A stretch of 64,000 nt of DNA, from positions 1 through 64,000 of the forward strand of contig JAHBSF010000010.1 of the NCBI GenBank assembly GCA_019639255.1, given 5' to 3'. Below are positions 36,920-47,263 of this stretch, one piece after another. Position numbers and translations under genes: made by a program. The notes beneath the pieces were generated by a model that was not told the DNA's origin, did not search any database, and worked only from the letters and a program-made list of their open reading frames with translations. The stretch is from Acidobacteriota bacterium. GTDB lineage: Bacteria; Acidobacteriota; Blastocatellia; RBC074. How positions within the stretch are numbered: the stretch's first letter is position 1; each line of letters begins with the position of its first letter.

Positions 36920-37213
36920 GCCGTCAGGATAAAACCTTTCTGAAAATGAATTGAATGCGGGGAAAAAGGGCGTCCGGGTCGATGCGTTAGCACGACCACG
37001 ACGAACAGCGCCACGACCACGATGAATGTCGGGACGCCGGGCGGGTGTGATGATTTGTGCTGTTCTGCTTCATGACTTAAATGATGCAATCCACCGAAAG
37101 AGGTCCGTATCATACGGCACGGCCCGGAAAAAATGCAATCCTCCGGAGATTTACTTCACACCTGCGCCTGGTTTAAGATGCGTACGTTCTACCAAAACCC
37201 GGAGACAATAATC
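36920..37213. other. Divergent intergenic region between serA and nuoA
   Basis: This region of about 290 bp must hold both promoters. A CACGACCACGA-like direct repeat occurs at 36990-37022. For nuoA, TTACTT-N17-TAAGAT (ending near 37177) is a weak candidate. None of the palindromic repeat families is present. Confidence 0.5.
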
Positions 37214-37639
37214 GTGAACGCACTGCTGCTGTTTCAGCAAGCCGCATCGACCGCGCTGCCGGGGCCTGATTCCGCAACGCCGCCGGTGTTCTCCTATCTG
37301 CCGATTGCGCTGTTCCTGATAGTCGCGGCTGCGTTTCCCGGCGTCGCATTGCTCGTGCTGCGCGCGGTGAGGCCGCAGGTATACGGGCCGCAGAAAATGA
37401 TGCCCTACGAATGCGGACTCGACCCGATTCGCGATGCGCGCGAACGCTTTTCGGTGCGCTTCTACATCATCGCAATGCTGTTTCTGATCTTCGATGTGGA
37501 AACGGTCTTTCTGCTGCCGTGGGCGATCGCATTCGACCGGCTTGCACTGTTTGGCCTGATAGAGATGATCATATTCGTGGGCATACTCGTAGTCGGTTAT
37601 TACTACGCGTGGCGCAAGGGCGCGCTCAACTGGGTTTGA
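37214..37639 (+). CDS. nuoA: NADH-quinone oxidoreductase subunit A
   Basis: This is a small membrane subunit of respiratory complex I. The 141-residue protein has three transmembrane helices. The conserved cytosolic loop is MPYECGLDPIRDARERFSVR, followed by FLIFDVETVFLLPWA with the conserved DxE. GTG 37214 is chosen because GGAG lies 9 nt upstream; in-frame ATG codons at 37178 and 37133 would give longer N-termini without better signals. Only nuoB follows, so the rest of the complex is encoded elsewhere. Confidence 0.94.
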   Translation: MNALLLFQQAASTALPGPDSATPPVFSYLPIALFLIVAAAFPGVALLVLRAVRPQVYGPQKMMPYECGLDPIRDARERFSVRFYIIAMLFLIFDVETVFLLPWAIAFDRLALFGLIEMIIFVGILVVGYYYAWRKGALNWV

Positions 37640-37681
37640 ACAAGTAGAACCGGGAACGCGGAAAAGAACGGGAAAAAGACC

Positions 37682-38281
37682 ATGGCAGTGGGATACGAGG
37701 AGCAGGGCGGCGGCGCTTCCTTCATCACGAGCAAGATCGACTGGGTATTCAACTGGGGGCGATCCTCGGCAATATGGCCGATGACTTTCGGGCTCGCGTG
37801 CTGCGCCATCGAGATGATGGCGACGGGTGCGTCGCGCTTCGATCTGGATCGCTTCGGATGCGGAGTGTTTCGCCCGAGTCCGCGCCAGTCGGACCTTATG
37901 ATCGTGGCCGGTACGGTGACCTTGAAGATGGCGACCGTGGTGCGCCGCGTCTACGACCAGATGCCCGAACCCAAATGGGTGCTTTCTATGGGATCGTGTT
38001 CAAACGTGGGCGGCCCGTTCAATACCTACTCGACGCTTCAGGGCGTAGACCGCATCGTGCCGGTAGATGTATACGTGCCGGGCTGTCCCCCGCGCCCCGA
38101 AGCGCTCATCTACGGATTGATGCGATTGCAGGACAAGATTATGCGCGAGCAGCCGACGCGCACCTTCTTCGGACGCGCGGATGTCGGGCCGGAACAGGCC
38201 CGCAGTCTGGAAGTTGAACCTCCGGCGCCGGCGAGCCCTCTCGAAATCGACGTCCGGATCGATCCTTCACGCCCCGTATAA
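37682..38281 (+). CDS. nuoB: NADH-quinone oxidoreductase subunit B
   Basis: NuoB carries the N2 [4Fe-4S] cluster next to the quinone site of complex I. The 199-residue protein shows the tandem cysteines in [10 protein letters not shown] and the remaining cluster cysteines in [12 protein letters not shown] and [13 protein letters not shown]-terminal extension of about 40 residues is proline/alanine-rich. It follows nuoA by 42 nt and is followed by repeat copy 11, beyond which genes are on the other strand. Confidence 0.95.
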   Translation: MAVGYEEQGGGASFITSKIDWVFNWGRSSAIWPMTFGLACCAIEMMATGASRFDLDRFGCGVFRPSPRQSDLMIVAGTVTLKMATVVRRVYDQMPEPKWVLSMGSCSNVGGPFNTYSTLQGVDRIVPVDVYVPGCPPRPEALIYGLMRLQDKIMREQPTRTFFGRADVGPEQARSLEVEPPAPASPLEIDVRIDPSRPV

Positions 38282-38392
38282 AGAGAGATAACGGAACAAA
38301 CGAAAATAGACGGAAACTACGAAAAGGTTGGAGTGACCATATACTTTTCCGTCTGTTCCGTCTTATTTTCGTTTGTTCCGTTATCTCTCTTC
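38281..38392. repeat. Palindromic repeat family A, copy 11 (convergent junction)
   Basis: AAGAGAGATAACGGAACAAA and complement form the outer stem, with inner arms CGGAAACTACGAAAAG and CTTTTCCGTCTGTTCC less well paired. It occupies the whole space between convergent nuoB and frr, so a bidirectional terminator role is plausible. Confidence 0.93.
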
Positions 38393-38948
38393 AGACCTTC
38401 ATAATCTCGTCTTCTTTATGTTTGGCGAGTTCGGATACTTTTGTTACGTAGGCGTCGGTAAGTTTCTGTACTTCGCTGAGGCCGTCTTTTTCTTCGTCTT
38501 CCGAGACGGTTTTTTCCTTCAGCGCCTTTTTGAGTTTGTCGTTTGCGTCGCGGCGGATGTTGCGGATTGCGGTTTTATGTTCTTCGGACATCTCGCCGAT
38601 GACCTTGGCAAGCTGGCGGCGGCGCTCTTCGGTAAGGGCCGGAATCGGAATGCGGATGAGTTTGCCGTCGTTGGCCGGATTCAGGCCGAGGTCGGAGCTG
38701 CGGATCGCCTTCTCGATCGCTCCGCTCAGTTGCGGGTCGAACGGTTGCACGGTAATCAATGCGGCTTCGGGCGCGTGTATGGTTGACAACTGGTTGATGG
38801 GCATCTGCGTGCCGTAAGCGTCGACGTGGATGTTGTCGAGCAGTGTTGTGGATGCGCGGCCCGTGCGCACCGTGCCGAGCTTGCGGCGGAAGTCTTCGAT
38901 GGCGTGCTCCATCCTGTTTTTCGCTTCTTTCGTGATCTCCTTGATCAT
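38391..38948 (-). CDS. frr: Ribosome recycling factor
   Basis: Frr splits post-termination ribosomes together with EF-G. The 185-residue length and sequence ([54 protein letters not shown]) are standard. GGAGG precedes ATG 38948 by about 8 nt. It is last in the rplM-rpsI-rpsB-tsf-pyrH-frr series, 25 nt after pyrH. Confidence 0.98.
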   Translation of the reverse strand: MIKEITKEAKNRMEHAIEDFRRKLGTVRTGRASTTLLDNIHVDAYGTQMPINQLSTIHAPEAALITVQPFDPQLSGAIEKAIRSSDLGLNPANDGKLIRIPIPALTEERRRQLAKVIGEMSEEHKTAIRNIRRDANDKLKKALKEKTVSEDEEKDGLSEVQKLTDAYVTKVSELAKHKEDEIMKV

Positions 38949-38973
38949 CTTTTTCCTCCCGGTATGCCGGCGC

Positions 38974-39711
38974 TTATTCCGTACGTACTATGGAACCTAT
39001 GCGTTCGCCGACCACGGCGCGGCGGATATTTCCAGCCTGCGTCATATCGAAGACTACGATCGGCAGTCCGTTGTCCCTGCACAGCGAAACGGCCGAGGCG
39101 TCCATCACGGCGAGCTGATCCTGAAGTACGCGCAGATGGCTCAACTCCTCGATCTTGACCGCATCGGCGTTCTTGCGCGGATCGGATGTGTATATGCCGC
39201 CTACGCGAGTCGCTTTCATTATGACATCGGCCTGCACTTCGAGTGCTCGCAGCGCTGCAGCCGAATCCGTAGTGAAAAAGGGCTGTCCGATGCCTGCGGC
39301 GAAAATTACTATGCGTCCCTTTTCCAGATGCCTGATGGCTCGTCGACGAATGAAGGGTTCGGCGACCTCGCGCATCTCGATTGCCGAAAGCACGCGCGTG
39401 AATGCGCCGTGTTTTTCCAGCGCATCCTGCAGGGCGAGCGCGTTCATGACGGTCGCGAGCATTCCCATGTAATCGGCCGATGCGCGGTCCATTCCCGCAG
39501 CACTTGCCTTGATGCCCCGAAAGATATTGCCGCCGCCGACCACCAAAGCCACCTCTACGCCCAAGTGGTGCACTTCCTTGACCTCGCGCGCGATGCGGTC
39601 CACTACCTGAGGGTCGATTCCGTAGCCGACCTCGCCCATAAGGGCTTCGCCGCTCAGTTTGAGCAATATCCGGCGATAAACCGGAGCCGGGTTTTGTGGG
39701 TTTTCCGACAC
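38974..39711 (-). CDS. pyrH: Uridylate kinase
   Basis: PyrH phosphorylates UMP to UDP. The 245-residue amino-acid-kinase-fold protein shows [23 protein letters not shown] and [18 protein letters not shown] with conserved Asp residues. The start is GTG 39711 (SENPQNPAP). tsf-pyrH-frr is the conserved bacterial order. A GC-rich hairpin related to family A lies upstream between tsf and pyrH. Confidence 0.97.
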   Translation of the reverse strand: MSENPQNPAPVYRRILLKLSGEALMGEVGYGIDPQVVDRIAREVKEVHHLGVEVALVVGGGNIFRGIKASAAGMDRASADYMGMLATVMNALALQDALEKHGAFTRVLSAIEMREVAEPFIRRRAIRHLEKGRIVIFAAGIGQPFFTTDSAAALRALEVQADVIMKATRVGGIYTSDPRKNADAVKIEELSHLRVLQDQLAVMDASAVSLCRDNGLPIVVFDMTQAGNIRRAVVGERIGSIVRTE

Positions 39712-39730
39712 GATTTTTCCAGGATCAAAC

Positions 39731-39781
39731 CGCGGAAGAGGCGGAAAAACAATCCGGGTTGAATTTTCCGCCTCTTCCGCG
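39731..39781. repeat. Short hairpin related to family A between tsf and pyrH
   Basis: CGCGGAAGAGGCGGAAAA and its exact complement form an 18-bp stem with a 15-nt loop. The CGCGGAA core matches the divergent member at 7590-7682. It is inside an operon, so it may process or attenuate the transcript rather than end it. Confidence 0.75.
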
Positions 39782-39809
39782 TCAACTTTACCGCGAGTAC
39801 TACGGTTTC

Positions 39810-40472
39810 TTACTTGATGGCGGCGGCGACTTCGCCGGCGAAATCGTCGCTGCGTTTATCGAGGCCCTCGCCTAATTTGTAGCGCGTAAAGCGGCGCACC
39901 TTCACCTTCTCGCCGGTTTCGGCCGATAGGCGCGTAACGAGTTCGCCTACGGTAATCGCCTGATCCTTTACAAACGGCTGTTCGAGCAGCACCGCTTCGG
40001 TGTAGAACTTGTCGATGCGGCCCTGCACCATCCGATCGATGATCTGAGCGGGTTTGCTTGCGTTTTTCGGATCGGCCATCGCCTGCCCGTGCGCTATTTC
40101 GCGCTCCTTCTCGACGACATCCGCCGGTACGTCTTCCTTGGTGACATACTGCGGTTCGGCCGCGCATATGTGCATGGCCAGATCCTTGACGAAGCGCTGG
40201 AAGTCTTCGGTGCGCGCCACGAAATCGGTTTCGCAGTTGACCTCGACCAAAACGCCTACCTTGCCGCCCATATGAATGTATGAACCTACTACGCCCTCGG
40301 CCGCAATGCGGCCCTCGCGCTTCTTGGCGCTGGCAAGTCCGGCCTTGCGCAGGATCTCTATGGCCTGCTCCTCGTTGCCATTCGCTTCGGTAAGCGCTTT
40401 TTTGCATTCCATCATTCCCGCGCCGGTTTTTTCACGCAGGTTTTTGACCATCTCCGCCGTAATAGCTGCCAT
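39810..40472 (-). CDS. tsf: Translation elongation factor Ts
   Basis: EF-Ts is the nucleotide exchange factor for EF-Tu. The 220-residue protein is shorter than the E. coli form (about 283) and resembles Thermus- and chloroplast-type short EF-Ts. Markers are [28 protein letters not shown] and [17 protein letters not shown] lies upstream of ATG 40472. It is in the usual place after rpsB. Confidence 0.96.
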   Translation of the reverse strand: MAAITAEMVKNLREKTGAGMMECKKALTEANGNEEQAIEILRKAGLASAKKREGRIAAEGVVGSYIHMGGKVGVLVEVNCETDFVARTEDFQRFVKDLAMHICAAEPQYVTKEDVPADVVEKEREIAHGQAMADPKNASKPAQIIDRMVQGRIDKFYTEAVLLEQPFVKDQAITVGELVTRLSAETGEKVKVRRFTRYKLGEGLDKRSDDFAGEVAAAIK

Positions 40473-40608
40473 ATCTTGCCTCTTATGAATCCGAGACTGC
40501 CGGGAGTCTCTATTTCTCCTGCCGATTTTGTTCAGCGTTGTTGCAAAAACGGCGCCGCCGGATTGGCCGCGCCGTTCAGAAAATATCCCGCCGCAACCGG
40601 GAGCCGAT

Positions 40609-41775
40609 TCAAGCCGTTTCGACTGCCGTATCGGGTGCGTTTTCGGTCTCTTCCGCACCGCCCGTTGCCGGAACTGACGGTTCTGTTGACGCCGCTGCCG
40701 GAGCCGCAACCGGCTCAGCCACACGAGTTTCGGTGGATTCGGGCGCAGGCGCTTCGGCCGGTGTAGCGTCAACCTGGGGCGCCGGAGCTTCAGGGGTTTC
40801 AACTACTGGCGGCGCAGGGACCGGCGGAGCCGCAGCAACCGCAGTAGCAGTAGGGGCATCGGTGGAAACAGCCGGAGCCGCCTGCGGGGTGGTTGTCGCT
40901 GCCGGACGCGGTCTGCGTTCGCCTCTTTCACCCCTGTCGCCCCTGTCACGCCTGTCGCGTCTTTCGCCCCTGTCACGCCTTTCGCCGCGTTCGCCGCGTT
41001 CGCGGCGTGGACGGGACGGTTCCGCAGCGCCTGACGTAGCGGCGGTTTCCGCCGCCACTGCCGCCTCTTCGCTTTCCTTCTGCTGGGCGAGTTGCTGGCC
41101 TTCGAGCACGGCATCCGCTATGCGCGATGCAAACAGCCTGACTGCGCGCAGCGCGTCATCGTTGCCCGGTATCACGTGATTGACTCCGTCCGGATCGCAG
41201 TTGGTATCAACTACAGCCACGACGGGAATGCCGAGGCGATTGGCCTCCTTGACGGCGATTTCTTCCTTGTTCGTGTCGATGACGAAGATGATATCGGGCA
41301 GGCGCTTCATATCCTTTATGCCCGAAAGGTTTTTATCCAGCGCCTGACGCTCGCGGTCGATCTGAAGCCGTTCTTTTTTGGCGAACTGGTCGATGCGGCC
41401 GTCGGCCTGCATTGCCTCGATTTCCTTGAGGCGCTTGATGGACTTCTGAATCGTGGTGAAATTCGTCAGCAGGCCGCCCAGCCAGCGCTGGTTTATAAAG
41501 TACTGGTTGCAGCGCAACGCCTCGTCGCGTATCGCATCCTGCGCCTGACGCTTCGTGCCTACGAAAAGCACTGTCCGGTTGGTTCCCGCGCTCGTCAGAT
41601 CGGTGACGAACTTGATCGCCTCCTTGAACATGCGCTGGGTTTTCTGCAGATCTATGATGTAAATTCCGTTGCGCTCGCCGAAGATGTACTCCTTCATCTT
41701 CGGGTTCCAGCGCCTGACCTGATGCCCGAAGTGTACGCCTGCTTCGAGCAGCTCTTTCATGGTAACTGTAGCCAA
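40609..41775 (-). CDS. rpsB: Ribosomal protein S2 with long Arg-rich C-terminal extension
   Basis: This is a small-subunit ribosomal protein. Residues 1 to about 243 form the standard S2 ([56 protein letters not shown]). About 145 residues follow: an Arg/Glu/Asp/Gly block (about 250-290, RGERRDR-type repeats) and a Pro/Ala/Glu/Thr-rich tail to 388. Usual S2 is about 230-270 residues. TTG 41775 gives [10 protein letters not shown] and has GGAGGT about 7 nt upstream. The tail is read in one open frame with no frameshift sign. Confidence 0.95.
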   Translation of the reverse strand: MATVTMKELLEAGVHFGHQVRRWNPKMKEYIFGERNGIYIIDLQKTQRMFKEAIKFVTDLTSAGTNRTVLFVGTKRQAQDAIRDEALRCNQYFINQRWLGGLLTNFTTIQKSIKRLKEIEAMQADGRIDQFAKKERLQIDRERQALDKNLSGIKDMKRLPDIIFVIDTNKEEIAVKEANRLGIPVVAVVDTNCDPDGVNHVIPGNDDALRAVRLFASRIADAVLEGQQLAQQKESEEAAVAAETAATSGAAEPSRPRRERGERGERRDRGERRDRRDRGDRGERGERRPRPAATTTPQAAPAVSTDAPTATAVAAAPPVPAPPVVETPEAPAPQVDATPAEAPAPESTETRVAEPVAAPAAASTEPSVPATGGAEETENAPDTAVETA

Positions 41776-41943
41776 ATCCCGACCTCCGTGGTTTGTGTAC
41801 TCGCCTCGCCTCCGCAATCCGCGCGCTGATTTCGCAGCCGCAGGACAACCATTCAGGACAAGGCAATGGAATGGGCCGCAATCGATGCGCACCGTGGCAG
41901 GAACGATTTCCCGCAACCGCACGCGCCCGAATACGAGGCCTGA

Positions 41944-42336
41944 TTAACGCTTTGAGAACTGGAAACGCTTGCGCGCGCCCTTCTGGCCGTATTTCTTGCG
42001 TTCCTTGGCGCGCGGATCGCGCGTCAAAAGACCGGCCTTCTTGAGCTTCTTGCGCAACTCGGCGTTGAACTCGCAAAGCGCGCGCGCAATGCCGTGCCGT
42101 ACTGCGCCCGCCTGACCCGTAGCGCCGCCGCCGTCTACATTCACCAGCACGTCGAACTTGCCGAGCGTGTCGGTCAACTGAAGCGGCTGCCGGATGATCA
42201 TGCGCAGCGTTTCGTTCTTGAAGTAATTGTCGATCGGCGTCCGGTTGACCTTGAACTCGCCGCTGCCGGGCCGCAGATATACGCGGGCCGTTGCGCTCTT
42301 TCGTCGTCCGGTTCCGTAATACTGAATCTCAGCCAC
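41944..42336 (-). CDS. rpsI: Ribosomal protein S9
   Basis: This small-subunit protein has a C-terminal tail that reaches the P-site tRNA. The 130-residue protein ends in the classic [17 protein letters not shown] and begins [18 protein letters not shown]. The start GTG 42336 has GAGGAG about 12 nt upstream. It follows rplM by 138 nt, longer than usual for this pair; I see nothing coding in that gap. Confidence 0.97.
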   Translation of the reverse strand: MAEIQYYGTGRRKSATARVYLRPGSGEFKVNRTPIDNYFKNETLRMIIRQPLQLTDTLGKFDVLVNVDGGGATGQAGAVRHGIARALCEFNAELRKKLKKAGLLTRDPRAKERKKYGQKGARKRFQFSKR

Positions 42337-42474
42337 GTTCGAACTCGCTCCTCGTCGGTGTTTGATGCCTGTTCGACGAATTTTTCGTATCCGTCTTGAA
42401 CCCTGTTTCTGACTGTTTCTGAAGCCTGTTTCGCTGCCGTAGCGCTGCAATGAAGGTCATCAGGTTCAGCAAAT

Positions 42475-42918
42475 TCATCGGGCGCTGACTGCAAGCGGCT
42501 GCGGCTGCTGCGCCTGATGCGGATGTTCAGCTCCGGCGTATACCTTGAGCTTGCCGCCCATCGCGCGGCCGAGCTTCGTCTTCGGGAGCATCCCCCTGAT
42601 CGCAAGCTCGACGACCCGATCGGGCCGCTTGGCAAGCAGATCCCGCGCCCGGGTTTCCTTGAGTCCGCCCGGATATCCCGTATGGTGGCGGTAAAACTTG
42701 TCGTTGGTTTTGTTGCCCTTGAGCACCACTTTCGCCGCGTTGATCACGATGACGTGATCTCCGAGGTCTAGAAACGGCGTGTATGTCGGCTTGTGCTTGC
42801 CCATCAGCAGGTGCGCAACCTGGCTGGCCAGCCGCCCCACGGGCAAGCCGGTGGCGTCGATTACGTGCCATTCGCGATGGCTTTCGAGCCCCTTGCCGCT
42901 CGGAATATATGTCGCCAT
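42475..42918 (-). CDS. rplM: Ribosomal protein L13
   Basis: This is a large-subunit assembly protein. The 147-residue sequence has [30 protein letters not shown] and [18 protein letters not shown] 42918 has GGGGAG about 8 nt upstream. It is first in the translation operon and is preceded by a good promoter at 42961-42989. Confidence 0.97.
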   Translation of the reverse strand: MATYIPSGKGLESHREWHVIDATGLPVGRLASQVAHLLMGKHKPTYTPFLDLGDHVIVINAAKVVLKGNKTNDKFYRHHTGYPGGLKETRARDLLAKRPDRVVELAIRGMLPKTKLGRAMGGKLKVYAGAEHPHQAQQPQPLAVSAR

Positions 42919-42960
42919 AGATATGATCTCCCCACAAAATCGTGAAAAACGCGAACGGCA

Positions 42961-42989
42961 AGGATATGAAAATGATGCGCAAGTGTCAA
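42961..42989 (-). promoter_or_regulatory. Sigma70-type promoter of the rplM operon
   Basis: On the minus strand TTGACA (42989-42984) is followed by a 17-bp spacer and TATCCT (42966-42961). The predicted start is near 42953, about 35 nt before the rplM ATG. Confidence 0.75.
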
Positions 42990-43013
42990 GTCAGCGACTG
43001 CGGCGCGGAAAAA

Positions 43014-43042
43014 TTGACAAATGCCCGAAATCGAAAGATGAT
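43014..43042 (+). promoter_or_regulatory. Candidate promoter of the acyl-CoA synthetase gene
   Basis: TTGACA (43014-43019), a 17-bp spacer and GATGAT (43037-43042) lie about 58 bp before the start codon. The -10 match is modest. Confidence 0.45.
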
Positions 43043-43099
43043 CGCAGGGCATCTTTCGCACACTCGCGCAGTTGGTCATCTCGAACAGGAAAAACAACG

Positions 43100-44932
43100 A
43101 TGGACAACCACGAGCCTCGCACACTCAACGAACTATTTGCGCAGGCCGTCGCCGGGCGCTCTGCCGAAGTCGTGATGCAGTACAAGCGCAATCGCGCCTG
43201 GCACGACATTACCGGCGCGCAACTCGACGAACGCGTCCGCAATACGGCGCTCGGCCTTCACTCGCTCGGCGTGCGCCGGGGCGACCGCGTGGCACTGCTT
43301 GCCGAAAGCTGCCCCGAATGGAGCATAAGCGATTACGGCATACTGTGCAGCGGCGGCGTCACCGTACCCGTTTACCCGACGCAAGCCCTCGATCAGGTCG
43401 GCTTCATATTGCGCAATTCGGGAGCGCGCGTCCTTTTTGTCGGCGGATCGAAACTCCTGCGCCGTATTCAACCCGTACTCGACGGGCTGAAAAAGGACGA
43501 AGCGCCCGCCATTGTTACATTCGAGGCGACGGGCGCCGATGATGGACGCCTGATGACGCTTGCCGATCTCGAAGCGCGCGGCGGCGAACTGCGCACGCGC
43601 AGCCCCGAACTCTTCCGCGAGTTGCAGTCGCAGCCCGCACCCGACGATCTGGCTACGATCATCTACACCTCGGGCACAACCGGCGAGCCGAAGGGCGTGA
43701 TGCTTTCGCACCGAAACCTGGTGTTCGATGTCTTGTCGAGCGGCTCGGTATTCAAGCTGCGCCCCGACGATCTGGCGCTCAGTTTTTTGCCGCTTTCGCA
43801 CGTATTCGAAAGGACGGTCCTCTACATCTACATGCATTTCGGCGTCCGCGTCGCATTCGCGCGCGGCGTCGAATACGTTGCAGAAGACATAAAGGAAATC
43901 CGCCCCACCATAGTCACGGCCGTGCCGCGCCTGTTTGAGCGCATATACTCGACCATCAACAAACGCGCGGCGGAAGCTGCGCCCTGGCAGCAGAAGGTAT
44001 TTCATCGCGCGCTTGCAGTGGGCCGCAAATACGCCGTGCTGCTGGATCGCGGCGAGCGCATACCGCTCGGACTCGCGCTCGAGCATCGCATCCTCGACCG
44101 CCTGGTTTTTCAGAAATGGCGCGATGCCGTCGGCGGCAGGATGCGGTTTTTTCTTTCCGGGGGCGCAGCGCTTCCGTCCGAACTGGCCTATATCTTTCTG
44201 GGCGCCGGGATTCTGATCCTGCAGGGATATGGTTTGACCGAAACCTCGCCCGTGGTAGCAGTTAACCGCCCGGATGCGAACCGCGTCGGAACCATAGGGC
44301 AGGTCATACCCGGCGTGCGGGTTCGTGTGGCCGAGGACGGCGAACTGCTCGTACAGGGCGATATCGTCATGCAGGGCTATTACAGACAGGCCGAAGAATC
44401 CGAGCACGTGCTTCAAAGGCACGATGACGGCGTGTGGTTTTATACGGGCGATATCGGCGCCATAGACGCCGACGGGTTTATACGTATAACGGATCGCAAG
44501 AAGGATCTTCTCAAGACGAGTCTGGGGAAATACATCGCGCCGCAGCCGATCGAGAATACGATTCGTTCACTGCCTCTGGTAGAGCAGGTGATAGTCATCG
44601 GCAATCACCGCAAGTATCCTTCGGCGCTGATTGTGCCGAATTTCGATGCGCTGCGGGCCTATGCCGCTACGCTGCAGATCGCCGTCAAGGAGCACGCCGA
44701 TCTCGTGCGGCATCCTCGAATAATCGAGTATTTCAAGAAGAAGATCGACGAGGCGACGCGCGAGCTTGCGCCCCACGAGAAGATAAAGAAGATTGCGCTG
44801 CTCGACGAGGAATTTTCCGTCGAGGGCGGGGAGCTTACTCCGACGCTGAAGGTTCGCCGCAAGTTCGTCGAGGACAAGCACCGCGATCTCATCGACGGGC
44901 TTTATCCGAAGACGGAGGTCGAACTGGGCTGA
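43100..44932 (+). CDS. Long-chain acyl-CoA synthetase (AMP-forming)
   Basis: This enzyme activates fatty acids with ATP and CoA. The 610-residue protein has the AMP loop [20 protein letters not shown], the A5 motif [11 protein letters not shown] and the A7/A8 region [13 protein letters not shown] with [19 protein letters not shown]. This is the FACS/LACS subgroup that includes the eukaryote-like FadD15 type. ATG 43100 has AGGAAA upstream. It is divergent from rplM. It may feed membrane lipid or beta-oxidation; chain length is not readable. Confidence 0.93.
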   Translation: MDNHEPRTLNELFAQAVAGRSAEVVMQYKRNRAWHDITGAQLDERVRNTALGLHSLGVRRGDRVALLAESCPEWSISDYGILCSGGVTVPVYPTQALDQVGFILRNSGARVLFVGGSKLLRRIQPVLDGLKKDEAPAIVTFEATGADDGRLMTLADLEARGGELRTRSPELFRELQSQPAPDDLATIIYTSGTTGEPKGVMLSHRNLVFDVLSSGSVFKLRPDDLALSFLPLSHVFERTVLYIYMHFGVRVAFARGVEYVAEDIKEIRPTIVTAVPRLFERIYSTINKRAAEAAPWQQKVFHRALAVGRKYAVLLDRGERIPLGLALEHRILDRLVFQKWRDAVGGRMRFFLSGGAALPSELAYIFLGAGILILQGYGLTETSPVVAVNRPDANRVGTIGQVIPGVRVRVAEDGELLVQGDIVMQGYYRQAEESEHVLQRHDDGVWFYTGDIGAIDADGFIRITDRKKDLLKTSLGKYIAPQPIENTIRSLPLVEQVIVIGNHRKYPSALIVPNFDALRAYAATLQIAVKEHADLVRHPRIIEYFKKKIDEATRELAPHEKIKKIALLDEEFSVEGGELTPTLKVRRKFVEDKHRDLIDGLYPKTEVELG

Positions 44933-44934
44933 AG

Positions 44935-45074
44935 AAGAGCAGATAACGGAACAAACGGAAACAGACGAAAACAAACGAAAACAGACGGAAAAGACCGAAA
45001 AGAGGGAAAAGAGGGAAGAGATCACACCCTTCCGTTTGTTTCGTCTATTTCCGTTTGTTCCGTTATCTGCTCTT
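44935..45074. repeat. Palindromic repeat family A, copy 12 (longest)
   Basis: The left arm AAGAGCAGATAACGGAACAA continues with several ACAGACGGAAA / ACAAACGAAAA units. The right arm TTGTTCCGTTATCTGCTCTT pairs exactly with the outer part. GCAGATAAC replaces GAGATAAC in both arms, a paired change. Confidence 0.93.
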
Positions 45075-45088
45075 TCAGAGGCGGATTT

Positions 45089-47236
45089 ATGCCGGATCAG
45101 GAAAATTCGCGCCAAGGCCGCGTGCAATTGCTGCGGGAACTGCTGCCGACCACCTTCTGGGGCCGTGCAATGGCGGCCGGGATCGCAGTATGGTTCGTCA
45201 ATTGGGTTTTCTCCGACGGAGGCGCAATCGGGGGAAGCGCCTGGATCAAGACATTGATTGATCTGGCGTCGGTTGCGGCGCTCATTCCGCTGATCTATTA
45301 CCTGTTCCGCGCTTCGCGATGGGTGGTGGAGCATCTGCTGTGGCGATTGCGCCGCAGGCTCATAGTCACTTATCTGCTGATAGGTGCGCTGCCGCTCGTG
45401 CTCGTGCTCGTGCTCGTTGCGCTCACGGGATACGCGGTGCTCACGCAGTCGAGTTCCAATCTCGTAGCGCGGCAACTCGACGGCTACCTGGAACAATCGC
45501 AGTCCGCGGCGCGAGCGCTTGTGCGCGATCTCGGCCGCGCAGCAGAGCCCGGAGCGGCGGAATTGCGCCAGCGCCTGCAGAGTCGCGCCGATGCGCTTTC
45601 GCCGGTGTTCCCGGAACTCTCGCTCGGCGTATATCGCGACTACACTACACCCATCGCCGTCGTTACGGCGCCGCGCCGCAACGATCCCCGCATCGATTTC
45701 GGATCGTCGCAAGAGGATTGGCCGCAAGCCTTGGCGGGCTGGCTGCGAGAAAGCGAGCAGTTCCACGGCCTTGTGGTTGCATCCGTTCCGGGCAGGGGGC
45801 GCGAGGTGCGGGCGGTGCATTTTCTGCGGTCTGCCGGAGCGGATTCAGCAGCTTCGGCTCCTATGTATTTTTTCAGCTATCCGATCGGCGAGGACCTCGC
45901 CGCTCACCTTACGCGCACGACGGATCTGGAAGTTCGGCCCGGACGCGCGACCTTGCCTTTCATACGGACGCAGAGCGGGGATCTGGTATTCGACAACCGC
46001 CAGTTCGAGCGCATAGGGCGGCAGCCCGGAATCGCCGCCGCCGATGTCGCGGGTTATCCGATTATCACTACGATCACCGACTGGGAGACGGGCCTGCAGA
46101 TGGAAAGCGATGCGCTTTCGGTGGATCCTGCATTTCTGGAGCCGGGACAGATCCTGAGGCGCATTGAACAGTTCCGCACAGGCAGCGGCATCGGCGCGGT
46201 GGTGATCGTATTCATCGGCGGCGTGGCGATCATATTTCTGATAATTGCGCTTGTAGCGAGCGTGTCGGCGATCGTTCTGACGCGGTCGATTACGGGTGCG
46301 GTGCATTCGCTTTACCAGGGGACGCAGCGGATCGAGGCCGGAGACCTGGAGCACGAGATCCCCATACGCGGACGCGATCAGTTGAGCGAGCTTGCGGTTT
46401 CCTTTAATCGGATGACCGGAAGCGTGCGGGAACTTTTGCGCGTGTCGGCGGAAAAACAGCGGCTCGATCAGGAGATGAAGATTGCCGCCGAGGTTCAGGC
46501 GCGGCTATTTCCGCGCGAAGCGCCTGCTGCAACCACGCTGGATCTCGCACCCGGCATCTGCATCCCGGCCCGATCCGTCAGCGGCGATTACTACGATTTC
46601 ATCCAGGCTGCGCCCGGGCTTTTGGGCGTAGTTGTTGCCGACGTATGCGGCAAGGGAGTATCGGCGGCGCTTATGATGGCGAACCTTCAGGCCAACCTGC
46701 GCGGACAGGTAATGGCCTACCGCGACGCTTACGGCGAGAGCGCCGAATTGCCCGAGGCGCGCGTCCGCCGCATAGTGGATCGCGTCAACCGGCAGCTTGC
46801 CGGCTCGATGATGGATTCCAACTACGTAACGCTTTTTTACGCCGAATTCGACGAAACGCGCTGCGTTATGCATTACACGAACGCAGGTCACAATCCTCCG
46901 CTGCTGCTGCGCGCCGGGGATGCAGGCGGGCCCGTGATTGAGCGGCTCGATTGCGGCGGAACCGTGATCGGGCTTTTTCGCGATGCACAGTACGAGGAAG
47001 CGCAAGTGGAGTTCGGAAGCGGCGACCTGCTTGTAGTGTATACGGACGGATTGCTCGAGGCTCGCAGCGCGGACGGCGAAGAATTCGGCGAACAGCGTCT
47101 GACGCAACTGCTGATGGATGCTTCGCAAATGCCGGCGGCGGAAATCGAAACCCTGATTTTGCATGCTGTACGCGACTGGACGGGCGGCGCCGAGCAGGAG
47201 GACGATCTGACGCTGGTGGTTGTGCACGGGCGCTGA
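45089..47236 (+). CDS. Membrane HAMP-SpoIIE (PP2C) serine phosphatase
   Basis: The 715-residue protein is a likely sensor phosphatase in a partner-switching pathway. It has N-terminal helices (about 25-40, 60-75, 88-112), an extracytoplasmic region to about 365, a further membrane helix (about 370-395), a HAMP domain to about 450 and a PP2C/RsbU-type domain (about 470-713). The metal sites are in SGDYYDF, VVADVCGKGVSAALMMANL, TNAGHNPPLLL and YTDGLLEAR ... DDLTLVVV. ATG 45089 has AGAGGCGG upstream. No anti-sigma antagonist pair is adjacent, so the target is unknown. Confidence 0.92.
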   Translation: MPDQENSRQGRVQLLRELLPTTFWGRAMAAGIAVWFVNWVFSDGGAIGGSAWIKTLIDLASVAALIPLIYYLFRASRWVVEHLLWRLRRRLIVTYLLIGALPLVLVLVLVALTGYAVLTQSSSNLVARQLDGYLEQSQSAARALVRDLGRAAEPGAAELRQRLQSRADALSPVFPELSLGVYRDYTTPIAVVTAPRRNDPRIDFGSSQEDWPQALAGWLRESEQFHGLVVASVPGRGREVRAVHFLRSAGADSAASAPMYFFSYPIGEDLAAHLTRTTDLEVRPGRATLPFIRTQSGDLVFDNRQFERIGRQPGIAAADVAGYPIITTITDWETGLQMESDALSVDPAFLEPGQILRRIEQFRTGSGIGAVVIVFIGGVAIIFLIIALVASVSAIVLTRSITGAVHSLYQGTQRIEAGDLEHEIPIRGRDQLSELAVSFNRMTGSVRELLRVSAEKQRLDQEMKIAAEVQARLFPREAPAATTLDLAPGICIPARSVSGDYYDFIQAAPGLLGVVVADVCGKGVSAALMMANLQANLRGQVMAYRDAYGESAELPEARVRRIVDRVNRQLAGSMMDSNYVTLFYAEFDETRCVMHYTNAGHNPPLLLRAGDAGGPVIERLDCGGTVIGLFRDAQYEEAQVEFGSGDLLVVYTDGLLEARSADGEEFGEQRLTQLLMDASQMPAAEIETLILHAVRDWTGGAEQEDDLTLVVVHGR

Positions 47237-47263
47237 TTTGCGGAACTTTGGCTCGGTTCGGGC

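Noticed and set aside
37640-38400. Continuation of the nuo operon after nuoB
   Set aside because: After nuoB there is only repeat copy 11 and the convergent frr gene; no nuoC-like sequence was found in any frame.
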